Origin: Alistipes communis
Lineage (GTDB): Bacteria; Bacteroidota; Bacteroidia; Bacteroidales; Rikenellaceae
Assembly: GCF_006542665.1 (NCBI RefSeq)
Contig: NZ_AP019735.1
Location: forward strand, 2,480,001-2,544,000
Direction: 5' to 3'
DNA length: 64,000 nucleotides
Shown here one piece after another: positions 50,886 to 59,522 of this stretch; position 1 is the stretch's first letter; each line of letters opens with the position of its first letter. The position numbers and the translations under genes were made by a program. The notes under the pieces were generated by a model. The model made no database searches and was not told where the DNA came from. It saw only the letters and a program-made list of their open reading frames with translations.

Positions 50886-51770
50886 ATGAAAAGGAACATG
50901 TCGGGAATGGTAGTGCTATTGCTGTGTGCAGCCGTTGCCTGCGACAAGAATGAAAGCGGGGCAGGTGTCCCTGCAGGAAAGGAGGAAATCACCGTGGTGA
51001 CCGCAATAGACGCACTGACGCGCGCGCCGCACCTGAACGAGGACGGTTCGGGTTATTTCCAGGACGGCGACAAGATCGCCCTGACGGTCACGGGCGGCGG
51101 CAAGGCCGTGCGGAAAGAGTACACGATCGGCGGGGCCGCGCTTTACTGGGAAGACCTAGGCCTGCCTTCGGGTACGACCGAAGCCTCCTTCGCCGGCTGC
51201 TATCCGGCACCCGAGTCGGCCGAAGGCTCCGAATTCACCTTCGACCTCTCGACCGCCGCGGACAAGGACCTGTTGCTGGCTCCGGCTATGAAGGTCTCCA
51301 AGAGCGCCGACACGAAGGTGAATCTGGCGTTCAAGCACGCTATGCACAAGCTGGCGATCAACTACGCTTCGGACGGCACCTATACGCAGGAGCAGCTCGA
51401 AGCGGTGAAGACCACCTGCACGGCGAAGTCCTCCTGCGAGGTGAACATGGCTGCCGCGACGGTAAGCAAGACCGCCGACAAGACGGCTGCATTCGAAGCC
51501 GCGGGCAAGGCCGTCCGTTTCCTTCTCGTGCCGCAGACCTCGGAAGAGGTGACGCTCAAAATCGAGATCGGAGGCAAGACCGTAGAGCACACGCTCGCCG
51601 GACTGAACGAGGTGTTGAAGAATGCGACGCAGGAGATTCCCGCCGCGCTCGACGGCGGCAAGTGCCTGACGCTGAACCTGACTTTCGGCAAGGATGGTAT
51701 CGTCGTGGAAGGCTCCCAGATCGGCGGCTGGGAAGATCAGGGAACCGTCGACGGGGATATCTCCATGTAA
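50886..51770 (+). CDS. Fimbrillin-like lipoprotein (Mfa-like)
   Basis: 294 residues, lipobox CAAVAC. The pattern is that of Mfa_like_1/FimB-type Bacteroidota proteins: TRAPHLNEDGSGYFQDGDKIALTV, YWEDLG, ASFAGCYPAPESAEGSEFTFDLS, LLLAPAMKVSKS, VNLAFKHAMHKLAINY, ending in a C-terminal GGKCLTLNLTFGKDGIVVEGSQIGGWED. It is likely surface-exposed, either a pilus subunit or a binding protein. It starts 21 bases after the IdeS-like gene and shares the EDGSG.F.DGDKI motif with that protein's N-terminal domain, suggesting a common origin and joint action. A strong terminator follows. Confidence 0.85.
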   Translation: MKRNMSGMVVLLLCAAVACDKNESGAGVPAGKEEITVVTAIDALTRAPHLNEDGSGYFQDGDKIALTVTGGGKAVRKEYTIGGAALYWEDLGLPSGTTEASFAGCYPAPESAEGSEFTFDLSTAADKDLLLAPAMKVSKSADTKVNLAFKHAMHKLAINYASDGTYTQEQLEAVKTTCTAKSSCEVNMAAATVSKTADKTAAFEAAGKAVRFLLVPQTSEEVTLKIEIGGKTVEHTLAGLNEVLKNATQEIPAALDGGKCLTLNLTFGKDGIVVEGSQIGGWEDQGTVDGDISM

Positions 51771-51802
51771 CGGACAGGAATCGGATAGACGAATTCAGAC
51801 AG

Positions 51803-51832
51803 GCGGGGCCGGAAGTTAAATTCCGGCCCCGC
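51803..51832 (+). terminator. Intrinsic terminator after fimbrillin-like gene
   Basis: GCGGGGCCGGAA (51803-51814) pairs with TTCCGGCCCCGC (51821-51832) around a GTTAAA loop, followed by TTATTTGTT. It is 32 bases after the stop codon. Confidence 0.9.
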
Positions 51833-52109
51833 TTATTTGTTGAACTGTTCTTGACTGAAAAATGCAGATTTGAAAAAATCGTCAATTTCGGCTTTAAAAA
51901 ATACGGCAGATAGCGATAAGAACCGTACAGCCGCTTCGGATCGCTGTATTTCGTAAATGTGGCGAAAAAATTGGATATGGTAAAATAATTCCTAAATTTT
52001 ATGAAAACCCCGATTTTTGAAGACGCGATAAAAGGCTTACGCCTGAAATTGCTAAAAGAACGGTTTTATTTTCAGCCAGCCGAGTGAGCCGATGTCCGCC
52101 GTTGGCTGC
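51833..52109. other. AT-rich spacer, no supported gene
   Basis: Contains a 28-codon frame at 52001-52087 (MKTPIFEDAIKGLRLKLLKE...) with ATG and TGA but no recognised homology or promoter. The sequence is markedly lower in GC than the genome average and may be decayed or foreign. Confidence 0.35.
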
Positions 52110-52520
52110 AAATATGTCTGGCATATCGTGGACGAAAACGTCGGCGGCGCCAGCGAAAAGTTCAAAGGTACCCACCGGCGGACGCTAGGCCGTTTCCCGC
52201 GAGGCCTTCGCCGAGTTCATCACCAGAGCCTTCGAGGAAGATATGGCCATCGGACGGGACATGCCTCCGCAGGAAAAATACACCAGCACGTCGTCTGGGG
52301 TGCGGACTATGACGACGAGGGATATGTCAAAGGAGTCTGCTATGTGAATCCGAACGATTTCAGTCAACATTCCGGAACGGCAGGCGGCGAGCACATCGGC
52401 CTCCTCTACATGGAGATCGTCTGTCTGGAAGACGGAGGCACGTATACCGAAAGCAGCGTGCCGGGCAGCTATATGCCGATTCAGCGGATCGAGGTCTGCA
52501 CCATAGGTCAGGACGCCTGA
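52110..52520 (+). pseudogene. Frameshifted remnant of a second IdeS/Mac-like protease
   Basis: The frame ending at 52520 encodes HQHVVWGADYDDEGYV and VCYVNPND, aligning with HAMVIWGAEFDDTGYV and IYYVDNND of the intact protease upstream. The preceding homologous part (REAFAEFITRAFEEDMAIG, compare DNFNRIVKDAFEHDRALG) is in another frame, with the shift near an A5 run at about 52273-52278. An ENVGGAS segment near 52135 may match RNVGGSA. The N-terminal half with the Cys is missing, and Asn replaces the catalytic Asp. It is a decayed, truncated paralog. Confidence 0.75.
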
Positions 52521-52814
52521 GAGGTGTATTTCCGCAGCCATTCCGAGAAGTAATGCGGCCTCGCACGTAGCGGAAATGCCTGCCGGAGAAGAAGTCTTGC
52601 CAGCAGGCATTTCCGTTGTCCGCCTATACCGCGGGGGCCTTCCCGACGTCTGCCCCCCCCCTCCCTGAAACGCTGTTTCGGGGGCCGCTTCTGACCTTCG
52701 GCCGCATTGTTTTTTTTGCAGACGGTTATATAAATTGTCGTATTTCAAATTCCTTTCAAAATCAGGGGCAATATTTGCAGCGAGAGATTGTCTAACTAAT
52801 AAACAGAAAGAACG
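52521..52814. other. Intergenic before PepSY-like gene
   Basis: Includes a C-run near 52653-52661 and a T-rich stretch. A TATTTG element lies about 40 bases before the next ATG but lacks the proper -7 spacing. No gene seen. Confidence 0.35.
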
Positions 52815-53258
52815 ATGAAAAAGACATTTTTGACCCTGTTCCTTATGACGACGATGTTTGGAGCGGCGTATGCCGACGGCCGCGAAAAGCCCACGAGCGT
52901 GGACAAGCTCCCGCAGGCGGCGCAGGAGTTCCTCTCCGCGCATTTCAAGGATCTCACGGTGGCATATGCCGTCGAGGAGCAGAAATACACGGGCAAAGAG
53001 TACGAGGTGGTCTACACCGACCGTACGGAGGTCGAATTCCGCAGCGACGGGCAGTGGGAAAGCGTCGGGCGCAAATACAGCCCTGTTCCTGCATCCATCG
53101 TCCCGCAGCCTATCCAAACCTTCGTTTCCGGAAGCAACTATCCCGGGCAGTTCATCCGTCAGATCGACCGCAACGCCTACACGTGGGAGGTGGAGTTGTC
53201 GAACGGTTTGGAGATCAAATTCGACAATCAATTCAACGTTATAGACATCGACGATTGA
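52815..53258 (+). CDS. PepSY-like periplasmic protein
   Basis: 147 residues with a signal peptide (MKKTFLTLFLMTTMFGAAYA) and two PepSY-like (BLIP-like) repeats: LPQAAQEFLSAHFKDLTVAYAVEEQK...YEVVYTDRTEVEFRSDGQWESV and VPQPIQTFVSGSNYPGQFIRQIDRNAYTWEVELSNGLEIKFDNQFNVIDI. The family is secreted and sometimes proposed to inhibit proteases or bind ligands. Its position 300 bases after a protease pseudogene is suggestive, but it may be independent. Confidence 0.88.
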   Translation: MKKTFLTLFLMTTMFGAAYADGREKPTSVDKLPQAAQEFLSAHFKDLTVAYAVEEQKYTGKEYEVVYTDRTEVEFRSDGQWESVGRKYSPVPASIVPQPIQTFVSGSNYPGQFIRQIDRNAYTWEVELSNGLEIKFDNQFNVIDIDD

Positions 53259-53666
53259 GCATCGAATACACGAATCGAGTCATCGTGATAGCGGCCTTCG
53301 GCAGCGGTGTCGTCGGTCATGGGCTGCGATGGACGAAGACGGTAGGATGTATTCCGCACTGAGTACAACCGCTGAATGAAAAATCCGTTTTAGATTCGTT
53401 GATGAGGGCCGCCGGGAGAGTTTTCGGATTCTTCCGGCGTTTTTTTGATTTTGCAGACCGGAATACGGTCTGTCCTATGGAAAACGACTTCTCATATTGC
53501 TTGTTCGGGTTTGCATTTGCAATTCGTGGGTTCAAGGCCCCTTGTAAGGAACGCACCGAAAGGCGGCGCATCGAGCGCTACGACCTCGGGTATCGGGAAA
53601 ACGCTGTCTTTCTGACAATAGACAGTGCGGTCGCATCATGCAATCAGCGGATGTACTCCGGCATGT
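53259..53666. other. Intergenic, no supported gene
   Basis: A plus-strand frame of 89 codons (53399-53668) has no recognised motif or start context. The short GGGTTCAAGGCCC near 53530 resembles a tRNA T-arm, but no cloverleaf can be drawn around it. Confidence 0.4.
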
Positions 53667-53704
53667 AAAAATCCATCCCGGCTGAGAGAACCGCAGCCGG
53701 GATG
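53667..53704 (-). terminator. Terminator downstream of xusC
   Basis: CATCCCGGCTG pairs with CAGCCGGGATG (53674-53684 with 53694-53704); on the minus strand it is followed by GATTTTT. It lies about 210 bases after the xusC stop, and nothing else of note is seen between. Confidence 0.65.
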
Positions 53705-53915
53705 AGTCTGTCAGGTAATCTGCCGGAGGTTTCTATCAGTCAGAATCCTACCGGTAGTGTCGCCGGAAACCGGCGGTGGCGTACCGTAATCGACTAAAAG
53801 ACGAAACCGAGTTTTTGCCATTCGGCCTTGCTAAGAAACAGGCTGCCCGCTTCGGAATTGGAGCGACGGAATGAATCTTTCGAACTCAGGGGCCGTCTCC
53901 CCGTTAAAAGACAGG

Positions 53916-55031
53916 TTACAGCTCCTTTTTTCTCGAAGACCGTCTTTTTTTCTTCAACCACAAATAATATCCGCTCAGAGGCAGTATTCCGCCGATGAAG
54001 GCCGCCAGAAAGTAGAGCGCCTTGGTCGTCATGCCGCCCCAGGAGCCGGTGTGGAAGGCATAGAACCATCCCTTCATTTTCTGTGCTCTGGGAATATCGT
54101 CGTAAGCCGTTACAGACGTGATCTCCCCCGTTCGAGCGTCGAATGCCGCCGTATCGCTGCTGCGCATGTTGCCGGGCTTGTTTACCTGTGCCTTCCCTGC
54201 CGTCAGCGAGATGGAGGCGTACGAGGAATAACGGACTTGCAGTTCGGATACCACGGCGTCCCATACCGCATAATCGAACTCCGGCTTTTTATCCTGTTTC
54301 TCCTTGCCCCGCTGTTGCGGAGCGGACATGGCGGGACGGGCCGTCGACACCCCGAACAGACCGTAAGCCGCCGTGCGATACCATTGGAACGACCAGGTAA
54401 GTCCGGTCAGGGCCATGACCAGCAGAAACAGGGTGGCATATATGCCCAGCGAAACATGGCTGTCGTACCAGAAGCGCCGCCATCCCTTCGTACACGACAC
54501 GAGCAGGCGGTTCTTCAATGCCTTGCGGGTACGCGGAACCCATATCGCGACGCCGGAGACGAGGATGACAACCATTACGAGGGTAGTGACACCCACGATA
54601 ACCTTGCCGGCTGACTTCGCCCCTTTATAGGCAGGCGGGTCCATCAGCCACCGGTGCAGTTTGCGCATGGTCTGGAAGAAAGGGTAGCTCTTGGTCCACC
54701 CGTTCACCTCTCCGGTATAGGGGTTCACGCTCAGCGAACGCTTTCCCGTACCCTTGAATGTCGCCATGCAGACGCCATCCCGTTCGCCGGGCAGTTGCAG
54801 GGAGAGCAGTTCCAGCGAATCCGGAACCTGCCGGCGGATAGCGGCGACCAGTTCGGACGGCGGCAGCGGAGCGTTCCCTTCCGTGTACGTGACCTTGTAA
54901 AGTTCGGGATCGAGGCTTTCCGTTATGTCCCGCTCGAAAACGAGGGCTGCCCCCGTGAGGCAGATAACCGTGATTATCAACCCGACGGGGACAGAGAGCC
55001 AGAGATGTATTTTCCGAAATACCTTGTTCAT
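53916..55031 (-). CDS. xusC: PepSY-associated membrane protein, XusC-like
   Basis: 371 residues, inner-membrane PepSY_TM type: N-terminal helix (IHLWLSVPVGLIITVICLTGAALVFERDI), PepSY domain, helix (GKVIVGVTTLVMVVILVSGVAIWVPRT), DSHVSLGIYATLFLLVMALTGLTWSFQW, and a last helix with the conserved FHTGSWGG and GGILPLSGYYLWLKKKRRSSRKK. Gene order TonB receptor - DUF4374 - PepSY matches the XusABC xenosiderophore system described in Bacteroides thetaiotaomicron, where XusC is the inner-membrane component, possibly a ferric-siderophore reductase. It begins 17 bases after xusB. Confidence 0.88.
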   Translation of the reverse strand: MNKVFRKIHLWLSVPVGLIITVICLTGAALVFERDITESLDPELYKVTYTEGNAPLPPSELVAAIRRQVPDSLELLSLQLPGERDGVCMATFKGTGKRSLSVNPYTGEVNGWTKSYPFFQTMRKLHRWLMDPPAYKGAKSAGKVIVGVTTLVMVVILVSGVAIWVPRTRKALKNRLLVSCTKGWRRFWYDSHVSLGIYATLFLLVMALTGLTWSFQWYRTAAYGLFGVSTARPAMSAPQQRGKEKQDKKPEFDYAVWDAVVSELQVRYSSYASISLTAGKAQVNKPGNMRSSDTAAFDARTGEITSVTAYDDIPRAQKMKGWFYAFHTGSWGGMTTKALYFLAAFIGGILPLSGYYLWLKKKRRSSRKKEL

Positions 55032-55048
55032 GGTGCACGACGGAGTGT

Positions 55049-56431
55049 TTATTTCTGCTTCAACAGGCTTACACCTTTGATCGATTCCGTGTCGACTTCC
55101 ATACCGCGTTTAGCCACCCCGTCTTTGCCGATGGTATAGAGGGCCGGCAGCTGGCTGTCGGTAGTCTCCACTTCGAACGTAATGGTGTTGTTGTCCGTAT
55201 CCGCGGCGTATGCCAGAGCAATATCGTAGATCAGGTTCGCATCGGGCAGGCCGGTGACCGGAGTATATTGCTCGGTCTTCACGTCGAAGATACCGAAGGC
55301 CTTGTGCGATCCTTCCACGAACCCTGCCGTTCCTTTTTCGGTATAGAGTTGCAGGCAGAACTTGTTGCCGCCGATGTAGAAACATTTCCACATGTAGTGT
55401 CCGGTCACTTCGGTCAGATTCACATAATAGTCGTCGTCGATAGCCACCGGTTTGCCGTTCTGAATACTGTTGCCGCTGATGCGCAATACGGCCGACGGAA
55501 CGTCGGGATAATCCTTGCCGGAGTTTTTGGAGCCCTGGCAGAACAGGTAAATCTCGTCGCCCAACACTTCGATGCCGGTCTCCGTGCGCGAACGCAGATT
55601 GCCTTTGATCTGTCCGGCCTCCTCGCCGACATGATCCTCACTCTTGCGGACAATCATGTTCTGGTATTTCAGGTATTCCTTGTCCGCGTCGGTGGGGTCG
55701 AATTCATATACGCCCAAATAGAGGTTGTTTGCCAAATCCGTACTGTAAGTCGCTTTCGCTTTGGCGCCGCTGGCCCCGTCTTTTACCAGATGCTTGGTAC
55801 TGTATGAGAGCAGCACATAGTCGCCGAACTCGGCGATGTCGCCCACGCCCCATGTTTCGCCTTCCATCTGGCTCTGCGGTTCCTTGGACATGTCGTCGCA
55901 GTCGATTATTCCGTCCACTACGGCTGCGCCGAAGCTGTTCAACTCGATGAACTTCACACGTTCGTAGTGGTCGTAGTCGGTAGCCTGGTCGGACATGCCG
56001 ATCAGGTAGTTCTTGAAGATACCGCGTGCCTTCACGTCTCCGTCCAGAGCTACGCCGCCTCCGTGCTGGGTCAGCTTTCCGTCCACCAGCTTCCAGGCCA
56101 TCGTGATGTAGTCCGAAGAAGAACCTCCCTGCGACGGGTAGTTCATGCCGATGAGGATCTCGTTGTTATAATTTACGAAGTCCGGATTGTTCCCGCTGAA
56201 AAAGATGCGCCCGTCGGGATTTGCAGGGTCGAGCGTGCCGGTCGTCGGATCGTCGGTCGTCTGCAAGTATGCGCCGTTGTTCTCTCCCGATCCGCTCATT
56301 ACCACGTACTGCTTATCGGAACTGCCGCTGCCGCCCGTCCCGGTCGAATCGGAGTCATCGTCGCTGCACGCTCCCAGAGCGCATACGCACAAAGCTAAGC
56401 TGAAAAATTTGAAATCGGTTCTCATTTGCAC
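55049..56431 (-). CDS. xusB: DUF4374 siderophore-binding lipoprotein, XusB-like
   Basis: 460 residues, lipobox ALGAC (Cys21) followed by an acidic Ser/Asp/Gly spacer, a Bacteroidota surface-export-like sequence. The DUF4374 beta-propeller follows (GSGENNGAYLQTTDD, VVDGIIDCDDMSKEPQSQMEGETWGVGDIAEFGDYVLLSYST, LRISGNSIQNGKPVAIDDDYYVNL). In Bacteroides XusB binds enterobactin-type siderophores at the cell surface. It lies 9 bases downstream of the receptor gene, in the same operon. Confidence 0.9.
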   Translation of the reverse strand: MQMRTDFKFFSLALCVCALGACSDDDSDSTGTGGSGSSDKQYVVMSGSGENNGAYLQTTDDPTTGTLDPANPDGRIFFSGNNPDFVNYNNEILIGMNYPSQGGSSSDYITMAWKLVDGKLTQHGGGVALDGDVKARGIFKNYLIGMSDQATDYDHYERVKFIELNSFGAAVVDGIIDCDDMSKEPQSQMEGETWGVGDIAEFGDYVLLSYSTKHLVKDGASGAKAKATYSTDLANNLYLGVYEFDPTDADKEYLKYQNMIVRKSEDHVGEEAGQIKGNLRSRTETGIEVLGDEIYLFCQGSKNSGKDYPDVPSAVLRISGNSIQNGKPVAIDDDYYVNLTEVTGHYMWKCFYIGGNKFCLQLYTEKGTAGFVEGSHKAFGIFDVKTEQYTPVTGLPDANLIYDIALAYAADTDNNTITFEVETTDSQLPALYTIGKDGVAKRGMEVDTESIKGVSLLKQK

Positions 56432-56440
56432 TTGTATTTG

Positions 56441-58828
56441 TTATTTAAGGAAATTATATCCGAATTTGACGGCGAAGGCGCGTCCCGGCTTCTGCATCTT
56501 GAAGTTGTCGTACAGGCGGGCGTTGAAGATGTTGGTGCACTCGGCCGAGACCGTGAACTCCGACTTCCTGCCGAAATTGTAGCTCACGAAAAGATCGTGC
56601 GAGAACTGGGTAGGCACATCCAGTTCGGGGTTGTTGTAGGTGTTCCATTCGTAGCTGAACTGCCGTATGTAATTCATCATGTAATGAATATCCAGCGTGG
56701 CTCCTTTCAGGAAAACATCGCGCAGCGTGATTCCGGCCTCTGCGTTGCCGTACATATAGGGAATGGCCGGAATACGTTCCTTGTAGTTTTTACTCTCCCG
56801 CTGCGTGCCCGTCACGTATCTGGTCATGCTCCGCATGTCGATATAGCTGAAATTTCCGCCGATGAAGAAAAGATCGGCGAACGCATAGCGGATGCCGAAA
56901 TCTCCGCCGAGGTTGCGGACTCCGCCGTCATTCTTCGAAGAGGCGCGTCCGTTGTCGTTGTTCGTGGTTCGCCGGATATAGTCGTCTATCTCGCGGTACT
57001 GGAAGGCCGCGTCTATCGTCAGGCGATGGTTGCCCGCGTCTATCGGGCTGGCTGTAACGCCGACGTTGATATTGTTGCTCGTTTCCGGCTTCAGGCTCGA
57101 ATTTCCCCGTTCGATGTCGTCTCCCGTACCGAACAGTTCGCGGCTGGTGGGCAGGCGGAGCGCATACTCATACGAAAGCCTCAGCTGCACGTGCTGCCCC
57201 CAGAAGTAGGTGCTGGCCAAACCTCCGCCCCAATATGAGGAGGTGTTGCTGAAATCCCGATAGTCGCTTCCGCCGTCCGGATCGAGATAGGCTTCCAGAT
57301 GGTTCAGGTAATTCTTCACGAAAACGGAGGTGTTCCATTTGCCCTTGTAATCGTATTTGTAACTCAGCCCCGTAACCGCTTTCATGCTCTGCTGGGGATG
57401 CTCGTATTCGGGCGTGGGCTGGGTTTCGTCCTTGCCCGAACGGGAGAAAGAGGTGAAGGTGGTACTCAAAGATACGGAATGGCCGTCCGCGGGGAAAAGG
57501 GCCATACGGAAGTTGGCTGCGCCGTTGTTGTCGCGATAACGGTATTTGGTATAGGCCAGCTCTCCCGGAGCGCTCTTGGGTTTACTCTTTTCTCCCAGCC
57601 AGTTGTAGTTGCAACGGGCCGTGTCGGCCGCGTAGGACTGACCGAAATTATAATTTCCGTTCAACGACACGTGCAGCCCCTTCAACACCTTGAACTTCTT
57701 TTCGTAAGTCAGCTGCGGCATCAGCGTGTTGGCCGTGGTGTAGCGCGCTCCGTACACCCAGTTCATGTTGGAGGCGTTCTGGGTCTGCTTGTACTCGTAG
57801 CCTCCGGTGAAACCGAAAAGCAGGCGGTCCGCCCACGGTTTGTCGACGACGCCGACTTTCAGAATTGCGGCCTCGTTGTGGTATTTGGCATGGAACCGGC
57901 GGACTACGAGATCCTCGTAGACTACGCTGTTGCCGGTTTCGCCGAACTTGGTGTAGTGGTCGATATTGACTTTGTAATCGTTGTCCGAGTAGTTCTGGTA
58001 GGCATTCAGCGAGACATAGAGACCCTTCTTCGAGGTATGTTCCGCATAAACGTTGGTCTTGTGGGTGTTGAACGAACCGAACGAATAGGAAGCGCTGACC
58101 CGGGTGCGCCGGCTGTTGTCCGTGACGATATTGATGGCTCCGCCGAGCGCGTCGCCGCCCAGTTCGATAGGCACGACGCCCTTGTATACCTCCACACGCT
58201 TGGCCAAACCGGCCGGAATGTTGTTCAGCCCGAAAGCCGAACTCATGCCGTCCATCGGCACTCCGTCGATGAAGATTTTCACGTGGCGTCCGGAAAAGCC
58301 GTTCAGGGTGACGTTGGCTTCGGAACCCACGCCTCCCGTGGAGCGGATTTTCACCCCGCTGATCTTGTCGATGACATTGGACAGATCCATCGTCGTGTTT
58401 TTCAGCTTGGCCGTTTCCACCAGCGATACGTTATAGGCCAGCCGCTGCACTCTTTCCGCCGGACTCAGCCCCTTTACCACCACCTCGTCCATGGTATGGG
58501 ATTCCTCCTGCATCTCGAAGTCGAGATAATCGCGGCTTTCATCGGGGACATATACTTTCTGGACCGGCTTATATCCCAGGAAGGTAACGGAGACCCGAAT
58601 TTTGGAATACGTTTCTTTCAGGCGGAGCTCAAACTCTCCTTTCGCATCGGTGGAACCTCCTGCTATGTAGGCGTCGTCCCCGAAAGAGCGTATCTCCACG
58701 GCTGCACGATTCAGCGGTTCGCGAGTGGTGTCGTCGACCACTTTTCCTCTGATAATCTGGGCATTTGCATTCACGCAGCATATTAGACACAGTATGGTGG
58801 AAATAGGCGCTGTTTTGATTTTACCCAT
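56441..58828 (-). CDS. xusA: TonB-dependent siderophore receptor, XusA-like
   Basis: 795 residues from ATG 58828 (MGKIKTAPISTILCLICC), chosen over an upstream ATG that lies inside the promoter. Signal peptide, carboxypeptidase-regulatory-like domain (IRGKVVDDTTREPLNRAAVEI), plug (MDEVVVKGLSPAERVQRLAYNVS, VKIFIDGVPMDGMSSAFG, LGGDALGGAINIVT) and a 22-strand barrel ending ...FAVKFGYNFLK. With XusB and XusC genes downstream it probably imports ferric xenosiderophores such as enterobactin. A TTGA-N19-TAATTTTG promoter with an internal inverted repeat lies just upstream. Confidence 0.92.
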   Translation of the reverse strand: MGKIKTAPISTILCLICCVNANAQIIRGKVVDDTTREPLNRAAVEIRSFGDDAYIAGGSTDAKGEFELRLKETYSKIRVSVTFLGYKPVQKVYVPDESRDYLDFEMQEESHTMDEVVVKGLSPAERVQRLAYNVSLVETAKLKNTTMDLSNVIDKISGVKIRSTGGVGSEANVTLNGFSGRHVKIFIDGVPMDGMSSAFGLNNIPAGLAKRVEVYKGVVPIELGGDALGGAINIVTDNSRRTRVSASYSFGSFNTHKTNVYAEHTSKKGLYVSLNAYQNYSDNDYKVNIDHYTKFGETGNSVVYEDLVVRRFHAKYHNEAAILKVGVVDKPWADRLLFGFTGGYEYKQTQNASNMNWVYGARYTTANTLMPQLTYEKKFKVLKGLHVSLNGNYNFGQSYAADTARCNYNWLGEKSKPKSAPGELAYTKYRYRDNNGAANFRMALFPADGHSVSLSTTFTSFSRSGKDETQPTPEYEHPQQSMKAVTGLSYKYDYKGKWNTSVFVKNYLNHLEAYLDPDGGSDYRDFSNTSSYWGGGLASTYFWGQHVQLRLSYEYALRLPTSRELFGTGDDIERGNSSLKPETSNNINVGVTASPIDAGNHRLTIDAAFQYREIDDYIRRTTNNDNGRASSKNDGGVRNLGGDFGIRYAFADLFFIGGNFSYIDMRSMTRYVTGTQRESKNYKERIPAIPYMYGNAEAGITLRDVFLKGATLDIHYMMNYIRQFSYEWNTYNNPELDVPTQFSHDLFVSYNFGRKSEFTVSAECTNIFNARLYDNFKMQKPGRAFAVKFGYNFLK

Positions 58829-58857
58829 CTTTCGTTTTAATATTAAAAAATACGCCG

Positions 58858-58888
58858 CAAAATTAGGATGACGACGAAATATCGTCAA
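58858..58888 (-). promoter_or_regulatory. xusA promoter with inverted repeat in spacer
   Basis: Minus strand: TTGA (58888-58885), 19 bases, TAATTTTG (58865-58858). The spacer contains GACGA-N4-TCGTC (58873-58886), a candidate operator, though it is not a recognisable Fur box. Confidence 0.6.
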
Positions 58889-59230
58889 TCGCTTTTTTTA
58901 GGTATATCATTACCATATCTCGTCTTGAAGCATAGCTTTTCCCGATGATTTTCTCTTTTTTCTGAATAAAGTATGTTCTGTGTGACTCCTCTTTCACCTC
59001 GGATTAAGAGGCCGTTTCGGGAAAGAGCGTCTCTGTCTTTCCCTGAAAAAGTCGATGCTTTCGAACCCGGCCTGAAAAGTTCCGGTGAGGAAAAGCAAGG
59101 AGAGGGCAATGAACGAGGACGAGACCCGCTCACGGGTGAAGTTTCATGGTGACGCAAAAGACGGGAAAGGAGCCATCGGAAGAGCACGAGCCTATGCCGG
59201 GATGCTCGGAGACGTACCTCGGAGAAGTCC
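58889..59230. other. Intergenic between xusA and ABC remnant
   Basis: No supported gene. A 100-codon minus-strand frame (59187-58885) lacks motifs and runs into the xusA promoter. The stretch may include decayed parts of the ABC transporter gene. Confidence 0.4.
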
Positions 59231-59485
59231 GCGACGCATTTATTGACCGGCTTTGCGGCGTTCCGCTACTTCTCCATTGCCGGAGGGCGTACTCTCGCGC
59301 TGGTGAACGAGCCGGAGATGGAAGGCGAACGGCAGGCGCCGGCCGCCGGCGACATACGGTTCGAGCATGTGTCGTTCGCCTATCAGGACAAGAAGGCGCT
59401 GCAAGATGTTTCCATCGTGTTCCCGAGGAATACGCTGACGGCCCTCTTCGGTGCTTCGGGAGTGGAAACCGTTTTATATGAATGA
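59231..59485 (+). pseudogene. ABC transporter (permease-ATPase) fragment
   Basis: The frame reads THLLTGFAAFRYFSIAGGRTLALVNEPEMEGE, the end of an ABC membrane domain and its linker, then IRFEHVSFAYQDKKALQDVSIVFPRNTLTALFGASG, the beginning of a nucleotide-binding domain. It breaks off inside the Walker A motif (GASGVET in place of GPSGSGKST) and stops shortly after. Everything downstream in the ATPase and nearly all the membrane domain upstream is missing. ABC transporters of this type often accompany siderophore loci, so it is probably a relic of a larger xus cluster. Confidence 0.75.
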
Positions 59486-59522
59486 ATTGAGGCCGATACG
59501 GGGCGGCTCTCCTCGATCGGAT

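Noticed and set aside
52001..52087. 28-codon frame MKTPIFEDAIKG...
   Set aside because: Too short to support without homology or a promoter; mentioned only in the spacer description.
53399..53668. 89-codon plus-strand frame and a GGGTTCAAGGCCC tRNA-T-arm-like string within it
   Set aside because: No recognisable protein, and no acceptor, D or anticodon arms can be formed around the T-arm-like bases.
58885..59187. 100-codon minus-strand frame upstream of xusA
   Set aside because: It overlaps the xusA promoter and has no motif; better explained as chance frame next to an ABC pseudogene.
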